Both the position numbers and the translations under genes were made by a program. The notes beneath the pieces are model-generated. The model did not search any database. It was not told the origin of the DNA and saw nothing but the letters and a program-made list of their open reading frames with translations. This document shows, piece by piece, positions 1 through 8,826 of a stretch of 64,000 nt of DNA. Each line of letters begins with the position of its first letter. Position 1 is the stretch's first letter. This DNA comes from Inquilinus sp. KBS0705 (lineage in GTDB: Bacteria; Bacteroidota; Bacteroidia; Sphingobacteriales; Sphingobacteriaceae): assembly GCA_005938025.2 (NCBI GenBank), contig VCCI02000003.1, forward strand, positions 62,001 to 126,000, read 5' to 3'.

Positions 1-749
1 TGCTGCTGCAAAACGAAAAATATAAAGAAGCTACCGCTGCCTACCGCAAATCGGTTGAGCTTAACGGGCAGGCATATAATGTACAGGAACAATTGGTGCG
101 CTTAGATTTAGGCAATAACGATTTTGACACCGCCATAAAAGATGGCGAAAACTCGCTGTCGTTTTTCCCTAACCAGGCCACCATGAACTATTTGGTAGGC
201 GTATCGTGGCAACAAAAAAAGGATTATAATAAAGCCATAGGCTACCTTAAAAATACTTTATCGTTAGAAACTTCGGATAGCGATCTGTTGGGCCAATGTT
301 ATTCGGCTTTAGGCGATTGTTATCACTCGGTAAATGATAATAAAAACTCGGATGCGGCTTATGATAAGGCGCTTACCTATACCCCTGATAATGCATTCAC
401 GCTGAACAATTATGCGTACTATTTGTCGTTAAGGAATGAGCAATTAGACAAAGCCGCCCAAATGTCAAAGCGTAGTAACGATTTGCAGGCCAATACGGCA
501 TCGTTTGAAGATACCTACGCCTGGATATTATTTAAACAGAAAAACTACCAGGAGGCTAAACTTTGGATAGAAAAATCGCTCTTACATGATAAAGGCAACA
601 GCCCGGTAAAAACAGAACACTACGGTGATATTTTATTTTTATTGGGTAATACAGATGCCGCCCTGCAAAACTGGAACAAAGCCAAAACACAGGGAGGTGC
701 ATCGCCGGTATTAGAAAGAAAGATAAATGAAAAGAAATACGTTGAATAA
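1..749 (+). CDS. TPR-repeat protein, 5' end outside window
   Basis: The reading frame is open from base 3 and ends at TAA 747-749, so the start lies upstream of the window. The visible 249 residues are helical repeats with TPR spacing (for example YKEATAAYRKSVEL, then YNKAIGYLKNTL, then SDAAYDKALTYTP and YQEAKLWIEKSL). TPR proteins are protein-protein scaffolds; no catalytic motif is visible. The gene overlaps the next lipoprotein gene by 23 bases, which indicates co-transcription with the DUF4292 lipoprotein and EnvC-like genes. That context suggests an envelope role, but the partner is not identifiable. Family call is strong, specific function unknown. Confidence 0.85.
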   Translation, partial: LLQNEKYKEATAAYRKSVELNGQAYNVQEQLVRLDLGNNDFDTAIKDGENSLSFFPNQATMNYLVGVSWQQKKDYNKAIGYLKNTLSLETSDSDLLGQCYSALGDCYHSVNDNKNSDAAYDKALTYTPDNAFTLNNYAYYLSLRNEQLDKAAQMSKRSNDLQANTASFEDTYAWILFKQKNYQEAKLWIEKSLLHDKGNSPVKTEHYGDILFLLGNTDAALQNWNKAKTQGGASPVLERKINEKKYVE

Positions 750-1527
750 AATAGCAGTGATATGCTGCATGGCAATTTTAACATTATCGGCCTGTAAATC
801 AAAAAAGCTGGTGGTAGTAAACCGGCCAACGGTAGATTCGGCAGCAGCTATAAAAGCAAATGATGTGCGCAGCCGTATAGCTGCTATACGGTCAAAACAG
901 GTAACATTCAATACCTTTTCGGGCAAAGCCAAAACCAAACTGGCCTTTAACGGCAACGATAATGATGTTACCCTAAACATCCGCGTTAGCCGCGATCAAA
1001 AAATATGGATATCGGTTACTGCAATTGCCGGTATTGAGGTAGCAAGAGCCCTGATAACCCCCGATAGTATACTGGTGCGTAACAATTTCCAGGGTGTGTA
1101 TTTAAAAAAGCCGTTCAGCTATGTATATACCTATGCCAGCAAGCAGGTAAATTTTAAAACATTGCAATCGCTATTGGTAGGTAATGCCATTCCCGAACTG
1201 GTTAACGAGAACGCCACCTATAAGCCCGAAGGCACAAACACAGCCGTAACCGGTACCCTGCAAGATCTGATCTATAAGCTGCTTTTGGGCCCCGATATGA
1301 AGGTTACCCAAACTAACTTATCTAACCAGGCGGCGGCACAATCGTTACAGGTAACCAATAAAGTATTTATACAGGCCGATAATAGGGTAATACCATCGCA
1401 AATTGATATCGCATCTACAGCTTCGGGCAGAAAAATACAGGTAAACTTGCGTTATACAACAGCCGAATTTGACAAGCCGCTCGAATATCCTTTCAGTATT
1501 CCAAAAAGTTACGAAGCTGCTAATTAA
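727..1527 (+). CDS. DUF4292-type outer-envelope lipoprotein
   Basis: This 266-residue protein has a lysine-rich start, a hydrophobic stretch and a lipobox LSAC at about residues 20-23, so it should be lipidated on that Cys and anchored in the envelope. The rest is beta-rich (repeated strands such as VTLNIRVSRDQKIWISV) and matches in layout the Bacteroidota DUF4292 family, which resembles LolA/LolB-like folds; that similarity is recalled, not computed. ATG 727 is chosen because the signal sequence begins right there, although it overlaps the upstream TPR gene by 23 bases. It lies directly upstream of the EnvC-like gene. Function is unproven. Confidence 0.8.
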   Translation: MKRNTLNKIAVICCMAILTLSACKSKKLVVVNRPTVDSAAAIKANDVRSRIAAIRSKQVTFNTFSGKAKTKLAFNGNDNDVTLNIRVSRDQKIWISVTAIAGIEVARALITPDSILVRNNFQGVYLKKPFSYVYTYASKQVNFKTLQSLLVGNAIPELVNENATYKPEGTNTAVTGTLQDLIYKLLLGPDMKVTQTNLSNQAAAQSLQVTNKVFIQADNRVIPSQIDIASTASGRKIQVNLRYTTAEFDKPLEYPFSIPKSYEAAN

Positions 1528-1534
1528 AAAATTA

Positions 1535-1542
1535 TATTTTTG
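1535..1542 (+). promoter_or_regulatory. Putative -7 promoter element (TATTTTTG) for the EnvC-like gene
   Basis: The octamer fits the Bacteroidota primary-sigma -7 consensus TAnnTTTG and ends five bases before ATG 1547. No convincing -33 TTG is present at the usual distance. If used, the transcript would be nearly leaderless. Confidence 0.4.
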
Positions 1543-1546
1543 GTGA

Positions 1547-2842
1547 ATGAAATTTTTTAGAGCCGCCCTCTTTTTTATTTGTGTATTAGCTACAACCGGC
1601 GCGTTTGCGCAAAGCAGTGCCGAACTTAAACGCAGGCGCGACAGGCTATCTGACGAACTCGAGCAACTTAACCGCGAATACCAGGAAACAGCCAGCAATA
1701 AAAAGGTATCGTTAAAACAGCTGAATATTTTAAAGGCGCAGATAAATTTACGCGAAGAAAAGATAGTGAATATCAATTCGGAAGTAAGAAATTTAGATAA
1801 TCAAATCTCTGAGAGCAATAATACCGTACATAGCCTACAAGGCCAGTTAGACCAGCTTAAAAAAGATTATGCCGGCATGGTGCTTTTTGCATACCGTAAT
1901 AAAAGCGGGTACAACAAGCTGATGTTTATTTTTGCCTCAAAAGACTTTAACCAGGCATATAAGCGTTTGAAATATTTGCAGCAATTTGGGGCCTACCGCG
2001 AGCGGCAGGCAGGCTACATACAAGGTACCCAAAAAGAGCTGCATGTTAAGATAAACGAACTGGATAAGGATAAGAAGCAAAAGAACAATTTGCTTACCGA
2101 GCAGGAGAAAGAAAAGGATGCCCTTGGCAAAGCCAAGAATAGCCAAGTAAAGGTAATTACCGAGCTATCAAAACACCAGGGCGAACTTAGACAGCAGCAA
2201 AGGGCCATGCAAAAGTTAATTGCGCAGGCCAAAAGGCAAATAGATATTGCCATTAGGAAAGAAATTGAAGAAGCAAGGCGCGAGGCCGAAGAAAAAGCAA
2301 GGGCCGAAGCCCGTGCAGCGGCGGCAAAAGCCAAGGCAGAGAACCGCGAGGTTGCTGCCCCAACAAAAAAAGTGATAAGCAAATCGTCTACCACCAGCGA
2401 GATATTGAACGCTACGCCAGAGGCAGCCAAATTATCAAACGACTTTTTGGGTAACCGTGGCCGTTTACCATGGCCCGTAGCAAATGGCCAGTTGGTACAT
2501 GGGTTTGGTACTTATACTGATAGCGAGGGTATACGTAACGATAATAACGGTTACGAGATACGCACCAGCAGTGGCGCGGCAATAAGGGCGGTATTTGATG
2601 GCGAAGTAATTAAAGTGATGGATGTAGCCGGCGCTTACATGGTAATTATAAGGCATGGCGAGTATTTAACGGCTTATAATAACTTGCGGACTGTAAGTGT
2701 GGCTAAGGGACAAAAGGTGAGCACTAAGCAAACTATTGGTAGTGTTGCCACCGACCCAAGCAGCGGAGAGGCCGAAGTATTGTTTTCGTTATATAAAGGG
2801 ACTACTGCTGTTAACCCTAAGTTGTGGTTAGCAGATAATTAG
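1547..2842 (+). CDS. EnvC-like murein hydrolase activator (degenerate M23/LytM)
   Basis: 431 residues: a signal peptide (about 1-21, cleaving after AFA), a long coiled coil (about 25-250, rich in E/K/Q/A), and a C-terminal LytM/M23 domain (about 305-428). The metal ligands of active M23 peptidases look lost. The place where HxxxD would occur reads NNGYEI, the usual HxH region reads LFSLYKG, and the expected YxHL histidine is Asn in YNNLRTV. This layout is that of EnvC/NlpD-type proteins, which switch on amidases at the division site rather than cutting peptidoglycan themselves. ATG 1547 is the only start that includes the signal peptide. It follows the DUF4292 lipoprotein gene by 19 bases. 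Confidence 0.88.
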   Translation: MKFFRAALFFICVLATTGAFAQSSAELKRRRDRLSDELEQLNREYQETASNKKVSLKQLNILKAQINLREEKIVNINSEVRNLDNQISESNNTVHSLQGQLDQLKKDYAGMVLFAYRNKSGYNKLMFIFASKDFNQAYKRLKYLQQFGAYRERQAGYIQGTQKELHVKINELDKDKKQKNNLLTEQEKEKDALGKAKNSQVKVITELSKHQGELRQQQRAMQKLIAQAKRQIDIAIRKEIEEARREAEEKARAEARAAAAKAKAENREVAAPTKKVISKSSTTSEILNATPEAAKLSNDFLGNRGRLPWPVANGQLVHGFGTYTDSEGIRNDNNGYEIRTSSGAAIRAVFDGEVIKVMDVAGAYMVIIRHGEYLTAYNNLRTVSVAKGQKVSTKQTIGSVATDPSSGEAEVLFSLYKGTTAVNPKLWLADN

Positions 2843-2868
2843 TTTTAAACTATAGCGTTGTATTTGTT

Positions 2869-2876
2869 TATATTTG
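2869..2876 (+). promoter_or_regulatory. Putative -7 promoter element (TATATTTG) for the tatA-like pair
   Basis: Exact match to TAnnTTTG in the 56-base gap between the EnvC-like gene and the first TatA-like gene, 22 bases before ATG 2899. A -33 element is not clear. Confidence 0.45.
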
Positions 2877-2898
2877 TAACCTTAATAGAGAAGAAAAG

Positions 2899-3357
2899 AT
2901 GTTAAGTGCAGTTTTTTTATTTTTAAATATTGGTACCGGCGAAATGGTACTGATTCTTTTTGCGGCTTTAATGCTATTTGGAGGCAATAAATTGCCCGAG
3001 CTTGCACGTGGCCTTGGTAAAGGCATACGCGATTTTAAGGATGCATCTGAAGATGTTAAACGCGAGATAAACAACCAGATAAACAACTACGAAGAAAAAA
3101 AGGTTGAAACTAAGGTTGAAGAAGTTAAAGAAGAAAACACTTACGAGCCTATTGCCGGTACATTACCTGCATTTGAGGGCCACAGTGCTACCGATGCTAT
3201 TGAGGAAACTGAATTGAAAAACCCCGAAGCACCGGAAACTTACAACGAAGAGCCTACCGAGTTAAAACACCCGGTAACAGGCCATGCCAACACGACACCT
3301 GAGGCGGTAAAACCCGAGGAACCGGTTAAAAAGACCATTGAAGAAGAATATAAATAA
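2899..3357 (+). CDS. TatA/TatB-like twin-arginine translocase subunit, long form
   Basis: 152 residues. The N-terminus is a single membrane helix (about 8-24) followed by the TatA hinge and amphipathic helix, with LFGGNKLPELARGLGKGI as the signature. The remaining about 100 residues are an acidic, Glu/Lys/Pro-rich tail, much longer than in ordinary TatA (about 60-90 residues). TatA-family proteins form the pore of the Tat pathway, which exports folded proteins with a twin-arginine signal; two candidate Tat substrates occur in this window (at 23.8 and 32.2 kb). It could act as TatB, but its FGGNKLPEL motif is TatA-like. No tatC is present nearby. Confidence 0.85.
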   Translation: MLSAVFLFLNIGTGEMVLILFAALMLFGGNKLPELARGLGKGIRDFKDASEDVKREINNQINNYEEKKVETKVEEVKEENTYEPIAGTLPAFEGHSATDAIEETELKNPEAPETYNEEPTELKHPVTGHANTTPEAVKPEEPVKKTIEEEYK

Positions 3358-3392
3358 CACAAAAATATTAACATACATAAAACTTAAAAATC

Positions 3393-3581
3393 ATGGGTGG
3401 ATTAGGCGCACCAGAAATCATTCTGATCATCGTTGCAATATTAATTATGTTCGGCGGTAAAAAAATTCCTGAACTAATGAAAGGTTTAGGAAAAGGCGTT
3501 AAAGAATTTAAAGACGCACAAAACGGCGAAAGCTCTACTACAAACACTACAACATCTACCGAAGATAAAGCGAAAGTTTAA
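3393..3581 (+). CDS. tatA: Sec-independent translocase protein TatA, short form
   Basis: 62 residues with one membrane helix (about 5-20), then [20 protein letters not shown], the classic TatA signature, and a short Ser/Thr tail. It lies 35 bases after the longer TatA-like gene and is followed by a strong terminator, so the two probably form one transcription unit. The pair looks like a tandem duplication in which the first copy gained a long acidic tail. TatA oligomerises with TatC in the inner membrane to pass folded proteins. Confidence 0.92.
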   Translation: MGGLGAPEIILIIVAILIMFGGKKIPELMKGLGKGVKEFKDAQNGESSTTNTTTSTEDKAKV

Positions 3582-3622
3582 TCTTAGGGGCTTATTTGCA
3601 GCTGTTAGCTGTTTAAACTTAT

Positions 3623-3667
3623 AACTTATCTGTTGAAATATTTATGCTTCAACAGATAAGTTTTTTA
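3623..3667 (+). terminator. Rho-independent terminator after tatA
   Basis: A perfect 15-bp stem (3623-3637 with 3648-3662), a 10-base loop and a T run. It ends the tatA transcript 11 bases before the gatA start. Confidence 0.9.
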
Positions 3668-3677
3668 TTTTAGGCCC

Positions 3678-5102
3678 ATGTCTAACACTTATTCCTCTTA
3701 TAATGATGTTAAGAGAGGGTTGCAAAGCGGCAAAATTACTGCCGGGAGCCTTGTAAAGGGTTATTTGCAGCAAATAAAAAATAATACCGGCTTAAATGTA
3801 TTTAACGAGGTATTTGAGCAGGAAGCCATTGATGCCGCTGCAACTGTTGATGCACGCATAAGCGCCGGTACAGCCGGTAAGCTGGCCGGTATGGTTTTAG
3901 CCATTAAGGATAACATATGCTACAAAGGGCATAAGGTAACTGCATCATCAAAAATTCTTGAAAATTTTACTTCTATCTATTCCTCAACCATAGTTGAAAG
4001 GCTGTTGGCCGAGGATGCCATTATTATAGGCCGCTGCAATTGCGATGAATTTGCAATGGGTGCCGCTAACGAGAACTCGTACTTTGGCCCCGTAAAAAAC
4101 TACGCTGATGAAACCCGTGTATCGGGTGGCTCGTCGGGTGGCTCGGCAGTTGCGGTGCAGGCCGGTATGTGCCATGCGGCTATCGGTACCGATACCGGCG
4201 GCTCGGTGAGGCAACCTGCTGCCTTTTGCGGTTTGGTTGGCATGAAGCCCACGTATGGCCGTATATCAAGGCATGGTATCATCTCCTACGCTTCGTCGTT
4301 TGACCAGGTGGGTACCTTAACCAATAGCGTTGAGGATGCCGAGCTTCTTTTGCAAATTATGGCCGGCCCGGATGAGTTTGACAGTACCCTATCGCATCAA
4401 CCCGTGCCACAGTTTAGCGAAACGGTAAAGCCGGCAGGCAAAAAAAATATCGCTTATATACAAGAAGCCATATCAAGCCCGGGTGTAGATACCGACGTAA
4501 AAAACACGCTCATCAACTATATAGAAAAACTAAGGGCCGACGGGCATACCGTTAAGCCTATATCGTTTGAATTGCTTGATTATCTGGTGCCATCATACTA
4601 TATATTGGCTATGGCCGAGGCATCGTCAAACCTGGCCCGTTACGATGGAGTGCATTATGGCTACCGCAGCCCCAATGCTACCGACCTGGAATCAACCTAC
4701 AAACTGTCACGGTCCGAAGGGTTTGGCAAAGAAGTAAAGCGACGTATTATGTTAGGCACATTTGTACTAAGCGCGGGTTACTACGATGCTTATTATGCAA
4801 AAGCTCAAAAAGTGCGCAGGCTTATCCAAAACAAAACCAACGATATACTAAAGGATTTTGATTTTATACTTACCCCGACAGCTCCCGAGCCGGCATTTTC
4901 GATAGGGAAGAAAGAAAAAGACCCGGTGGTTACTTACCTGCATGATATTTTTACGGTACAGGCATCACTGGCCGGCATGCCCGCCATATCGTTACCGGCA
5001 GGCAATAATAGCAAGGGCTTACCGTTAGGTTTACAATTATTAGCCAAAAGTTTTGCTGAGGAGGAACTGTTAAATTTTTCCAAATATTTCTTGAAGCTAT
5101 AG
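3678..5102 (+). CDS. gatA: Asp-tRNA(Asn)/Glu-tRNA(Gln) amidotransferase subunit A
   Basis: 474 residues of the amidase-signature family. The Ser-cisSer-Lys catalytic triad is visible: Lys77 in AIKDN, cis-Ser152 in GGSSGGS and nucleophile Ser176 in DTGGSVRQP, each two residues before the positions known in Staphylococcus aureus GatA. GatA releases ammonia from glutamine, which GatB then uses to convert mischarged Glu-tRNA(Gln) or Asp-tRNA(Asn). Length and motifs are standard for GatA. The gatB and gatC genes are not next to it, as is common in Bacteroidota. A general amidase is less likely given the length and the YYILAMAEASSNLARYDG region typical of GatA. Confidence 0.95.
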   Translation: MSNTYSSYNDVKRGLQSGKITAGSLVKGYLQQIKNNTGLNVFNEVFEQEAIDAAATVDARISAGTAGKLAGMVLAIKDNICYKGHKVTASSKILENFTSIYSSTIVERLLAEDAIIIGRCNCDEFAMGAANENSYFGPVKNYADETRVSGGSSGGSAVAVQAGMCHAAIGTDTGGSVRQPAAFCGLVGMKPTYGRISRHGIISYASSFDQVGTLTNSVEDAELLLQIMAGPDEFDSTLSHQPVPQFSETVKPAGKKNIAYIQEAISSPGVDTDVKNTLINYIEKLRADGHTVKPISFELLDYLVPSYYILAMAEASSNLARYDGVHYGYRSPNATDLESTYKLSRSEGFGKEVKRRIMLGTFVLSAGYYDAYYAKAQKVRRLIQNKTNDILKDFDFILTPTAPEPAFSIGKKEKDPVVTYLHDIFTVQASLAGMPAISLPAGNNSKGLPLGLQLLAKSFAEEELLNFSKYFLKL

Positions 5103-5159
5103 AAATTTTATATATTAGTAAATATTGTTCGTTTATTAATTACTGAATTTGGCCGCCGC

Positions 5160-6410
5160 ATGAAGCAACTATTTACTTTCATTATTTGCATATTATTGGT
5201 GCAGGTAGTTAAAGCAGATCTTTTAAACCCTAATTTACCCGCTGTTACCAGGGCAGATACCAACCTGTTGGTAAACATAGCACCCCCGGTGGTTTCTCCT
5301 TTTCAAAATGTTATTTACAAACGCCGGTTAGACTCGATACAAAAAGAGGTGCAGCTGGATTACAACGAATACGTACAAAGCTACATTGATAACTATACCG
5401 CCCGCCGCGACGAGATGGGCCGCATGCTTGGCCTTACCCGTTATTATTTCCCTATTTACGAAAAGGCTTTTCGGGATGTGGGCATACCCGACGAGATAAA
5501 ATACCTTTCAATTGTCGAGTCGGCATTAAACCCCAATGCGATGTCGAGGGTAGGTGCCGCCGGGCCATGGCAGTTTATGAGCGAAACAGCCAAAATATAC
5601 GGCTTAAAGATGAATGAGTATGTAGATGAGCGCCGAGACCCTGTACAGGCAAGCTACGCCGCCGCCGCTTATTTAAAAGATGCTTACCAGCAATTTGGTG
5701 ATTGGCTGCTGGCCATTGCATCGTACAATTGCGGTAAAAGTAATGTAGAGCACGCGCTCGAAAAAACCGGCACACATGATTACTGGAGCATACGCGAGCT
5801 TTTACCACCCGAAACACGCGGCTACGTACCTGCATTTATCGCGGTAAATTATGTAATGAAGTTTCATAACAGGCATAACATACTGGCGCAAAACGGGGAC
5901 CTGGCCATTGCGACAGATACCATGCAGGTAAACAAGTTTGTGCCCTTAAGCCGTATAGCTACAGCCTTGGGCATGAGCTTTAAGGATCTTTGTGTTTTAA
6001 ACCCGGCGTACAGGCAACAAATAGTAAACGGATCTGCCGCGGCACCGCGCATGATCATCATCCCGCAGATTGATAAGCAAAGGGAAGCTGTATTACGTGC
6101 CGCCATTGATAATTTGAATGCGCCTATACAGGCAATGGGACCAATACATTATGTACCCCTGCCGCAACCTGTCGAGCTGGCCTTTCCATCTAAACCGGTA
6201 TACGCACAGGCGAATAGCGCCGCTGGGCAACCTGTTGTAACTGGGCCTGCGCCTGCTTACTACACTACCCAAAAAGGCGATACATTAAGCGATATAGCCG
6301 GTAAATACGGTATAAAAATTGCCGATCTGCTACAATGGAATAAAGAATTAGGCAGCAATACTACCCTGAGTTTAATGCCCGGTTTATCGGTTAAATTAGG
6401 CAAAGGATAA
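5160..6410 (+). CDS. MltD-like lytic transglycosylase with LysM domain
   Basis: 416 residues: signal peptide (about 1-19), an SLT-type transglycosylase domain (about 95-240) and one C-terminal LysM repeat (about 366-412, beginning YYTTQKGDTLSDIAGKYG). The catalytic Glu is Glu120 in LSIVESALNP, followed by the family motif GAAGPWQFM and later AYNCG-like ASYNCGKSN. Such enzymes cleave glycan strands of peptidoglycan with formation of 1,6-anhydro-MurNAc, and LysM holds the enzyme on the wall. It is secreted to the periplasm, possibly membrane-attached. It has its own terminator downstream and stands alone between gatA and maeB. Confidence 0.92.
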   Translation: MKQLFTFIICILLVQVVKADLLNPNLPAVTRADTNLLVNIAPPVVSPFQNVIYKRRLDSIQKEVQLDYNEYVQSYIDNYTARRDEMGRMLGLTRYYFPIYEKAFRDVGIPDEIKYLSIVESALNPNAMSRVGAAGPWQFMSETAKIYGLKMNEYVDERRDPVQASYAAAAYLKDAYQQFGDWLLAIASYNCGKSNVEHALEKTGTHDYWSIRELLPPETRGYVPAFIAVNYVMKFHNRHNILAQNGDLAIATDTMQVNKFVPLSRIATALGMSFKDLCVLNPAYRQQIVNGSAAAPRMIIIPQIDKQREAVLRAAIDNLNAPIQAMGPIHYVPLPQPVELAFPSKPVYAQANSAAGQPVVTGPAPAYYTTQKGDTLSDIAGKYGIKIADLLQWNKELGSNTTLSLMPGLSVKLGKG

Positions 6411-6423
6411 TAAAGAATTTTAA

Positions 6424-6462
6424 TGCCTGGTTTTGATGAATTTGAGAACCGGGCTTTTTTAT
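6424..6462 (+). terminator. Rho-independent terminator after the transglycosylase
   Basis: A stem GCCTGGTT / AACCGGGC with one G-T pair, an A/T-rich loop and a six-T run. Confidence 0.75.
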
Positions 6463-6486
6463 TAGAAAGTTCAAAGAAAGTAATTG

Positions 6487-6494
6487 TAATTTTG
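6487..6494 (+). promoter_or_regulatory. Putative -7 promoter element (TAATTTTG) for maeB
   Basis: Exact match to TAnnTTTG, 19 bases before ATG 6514 and just after the preceding terminator, so it is well placed to start the maeB-ruvA-sprA unit. No clear -33 element. Confidence 0.5.
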
Positions 6495-6513
6495 GGGGCT
6501 TGAATTTGAGAAG

Positions 6514-8823
6514 ATGAATAAACCCAATCGTAAACAAGACGCCCTAAATTACCACTCAAAAGGACGCCCCGGAAAAATACAGGTAGTGCCAACCAAGCCT
6601 ACCAATTCGCAACGAGACCTTACCTTAGCTTATTCGCCCGGCGTTGCCGAGCCATGCCTGCGTATTGCCGAAAATGTTGATGATGTATATAAATATACTG
6701 CAAAGGGCAACCTGGTTGCGGTTATAAGTAACGGTACAGCGGTGCTTGGCCTGGGTAATATTGGCCCGGAGGCCAGCAAACCCGTAATGGAGGGTAAGGG
6801 TTTATTGTTTAAGATATACGCAGATATTGATGTATTTGACCTGGAGGTAAATGCTAAAACGGTTGATGAGTTTGTAAACATTGTAAAGGCCCTTGAGCCA
6901 ACATTTGGCGGGGTAAACCTGGAAGATATATCGGCACCAACCTGCTTTGAAATAGAGCGCAGGCTAAAAGCCGAAATGAAGATACCTGTAATGCACGATG
7001 ACCAGCACGGTACGGCCATTATATCGGGTGCGGCATTGATGAATGCCTGCGAGATACAAGGCAAAAAGCTGGATAAAATAAAACTGGTAGTGAATGGGGC
7101 GGGTGCCGCGGCTGTCTCTTGCTCAAAAATGTATCTATCGCTGGGTGTGAAAAAAGAAAACCTGGTGATGTTTGACATCAACGGTGTTTTAAACGCCGAC
7201 CGTACCGATCTGGACGATATACGCATGGAGTTTGCCACCGATAGAAAGGATGTTAAAACCCTTGCTGATGCCATGAAAGGTGCCGATGTATTTGTTGGCC
7301 TGTCGGCAGGTAACGTGGTTACGCCGGCTATGCTGGTAAGTATGGCTAAAAACCCGGTAGTGTTTGCCATGGCCAACCCCGAGCCCGAAATATCGTACGA
7401 TTTGGCTATTGCAGCCCGTAAAGATATCATTATGGCCACCGGCCGGTCCGATTTCCCTAACCAGGTAAATAACGTATTGGGTTTCCCGTATATTTTTCGT
7501 GGCGCGCTTGATGTTAGGGCAACCGCTATAAATGAGGAAATGAAAATTGCCGCGGTTAAAGCAATAGCCGAAATGGCTAAAAAACCGGTGCCCGAGGCCG
7601 TTAACCTGGCTTATGGTATTACCGGCCTAAAATTTGGCCGCGATTACATCATTCCCAAACCAATGGACCAGCGGTTAATTACCGAGGTTTCGTCGGCAGT
7701 GGCTAAGGCAGCCATCGAATCGGGCGTTGCGCGTAAAACAATAACCGACTGGGATGCTTATAGCGATGAATTACTGTCGCGCCTGGGCAACGATAATAAG
7801 CTGCTGCGCGATATCACCAACAAGGCCAAACAAGCACCTAAGCGCGTAGTATTTGCCGAGGCAGATACCTATAAAATATTAAGGGCCGCCCAAATAGTTA
7901 AAGACGAAGGGATAGCCATACCTATACTGCTGGGTAATGCCGCCAGGATAAAAGAAATAATGCTGGAGAATGAGCTTGACCTGGGCGATGTTGAAATAAT
8001 TGATACACGTATTGAGACCGAACGCTCAAAAGAATTTGCCCAATATTTATTTAATAAACGCCAGAGAAGAGGGGTTACTTTATTTGAGGCCAAAAAATTC
8101 CTGATAGATCGTAACTACTATGGTGCCTGCATGGTACAGTTTGGCGATGCCGATGCGCTGATATCCGGACTCACTAAAAACTATGTGGATACAATTAAAC
8201 CCGCCCTGCAAATTATTGGTACCGAAGAAGGCGTGAACCGTGTGGCAGGTATGTACATGATGATAACCCAAAAAGGCCCGGTGTTTTTTGGCGATACTAC
8301 GGTTAACGTTAACCCTACTGTGCAGGAACTGGTGGATATTACTGTGCTGATGGAACGATCTGTAGCGCGCTTTAATATTAAGCCAAGGGTAGCGGTATTA
8401 TCTTACTCAAACTTTGGATCTAACGAAGGCGAGGTACCAGAAAAAACAAGAGAGACGGTGAAAATGCTGCACGAAAAATACCCTGATATGGTTGTTGACG
8501 GAGAGATGCAGGCCAACTTTGCCTTAAACTCCGAATTGCTGGCAGATAACTTCGAGTTCTCGACCCTAAACGGTAAACCGGCTAATACGCTGATATTCCC
8601 TAACCTTGAATCGGGTAACATAGCTTACAAACTATTACAGGAAATTGGCGGTGCCGAAGCGGTTGGTCCAATTTTATTAGGTTTGAAAAAACCGGTGCAC
8701 GTGCTGCAATTAGGCAGCTCGGTACGCGAGATAGTGAACATGGTTACCATAGCCGTGGTAGATGCCCAGGCAAAAGCCTTAGCGGCAGAAAACGCAAACA
8801 TTAAAAGCAAAAAAGGTAAATAA
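6514..8823 (+). CDS. maeB: NADP-dependent malic enzyme with C-terminal phosphotransacetylase-like domain
   Basis: 769 residues, the size of MaeB-type hybrid malic enzymes. The N-terminal malic domain and Rossmann domain (about 15-420) carry SPGVAEPC, HDDQHGTAIISGAA and the dinucleotide-binding GAGAAAVSC. The C-terminal part (about 430-760) is a phosphotransacetylase-like domain (for example FAEADTYKILRAAQ and LSYSNFGSNEGEVPEKTR). Known function of the family: oxidative decarboxylation of malate to pyruvate with NADP, with the PTA-like domain used for acetyl-CoA regulation. It lies three bases before ruvA, giving the gene order maeB-ruvA-sprA that recurs in Bacteroidota. Confidence 0.95.
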   Translation: MNKPNRKQDALNYHSKGRPGKIQVVPTKPTNSQRDLTLAYSPGVAEPCLRIAENVDDVYKYTAKGNLVAVISNGTAVLGLGNIGPEASKPVMEGKGLLFKIYADIDVFDLEVNAKTVDEFVNIVKALEPTFGGVNLEDISAPTCFEIERRLKAEMKIPVMHDDQHGTAIISGAALMNACEIQGKKLDKIKLVVNGAGAAAVSCSKMYLSLGVKKENLVMFDINGVLNADRTDLDDIRMEFATDRKDVKTLADAMKGADVFVGLSAGNVVTPAMLVSMAKNPVVFAMANPEPEISYDLAIAARKDIIMATGRSDFPNQVNNVLGFPYIFRGALDVRATAINEEMKIAAVKAIAEMAKKPVPEAVNLAYGITGLKFGRDYIIPKPMDQRLITEVSSAVAKAAIESGVARKTITDWDAYSDELLSRLGNDNKLLRDITNKAKQAPKRVVFAEADTYKILRAAQIVKDEGIAIPILLGNAARIKEIMLENELDLGDVEIIDTRIETERSKEFAQYLFNKRQRRGVTLFEAKKFLIDRNYYGACMVQFGDADALISGLTKNYVDTIKPALQIIGTEEGVNRVAGMYMMITQKGPVFFGDTTVNVNPTVQELVDITVLMERSVARFNIKPRVAVLSYSNFGSNEGEVPEKTRETVKMLHEKYPDMVVDGEMQANFALNSELLADNFEFSTLNGKPANTLIFPNLESGNIAYKLLQEIGGAEAVGPILLGLKKPVHVLQLGSSVREIVNMVTIAVVDAQAKALAAENANIKSKKGK

Positions 8824-8826
8824 TTT

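Noticed and set aside
6630..7439. 269-codon frame antisense to maeB
   Set aside because: Long antisense frames are expected in codon-biased genes. The residues show no domain, and the maeB frame is certain.
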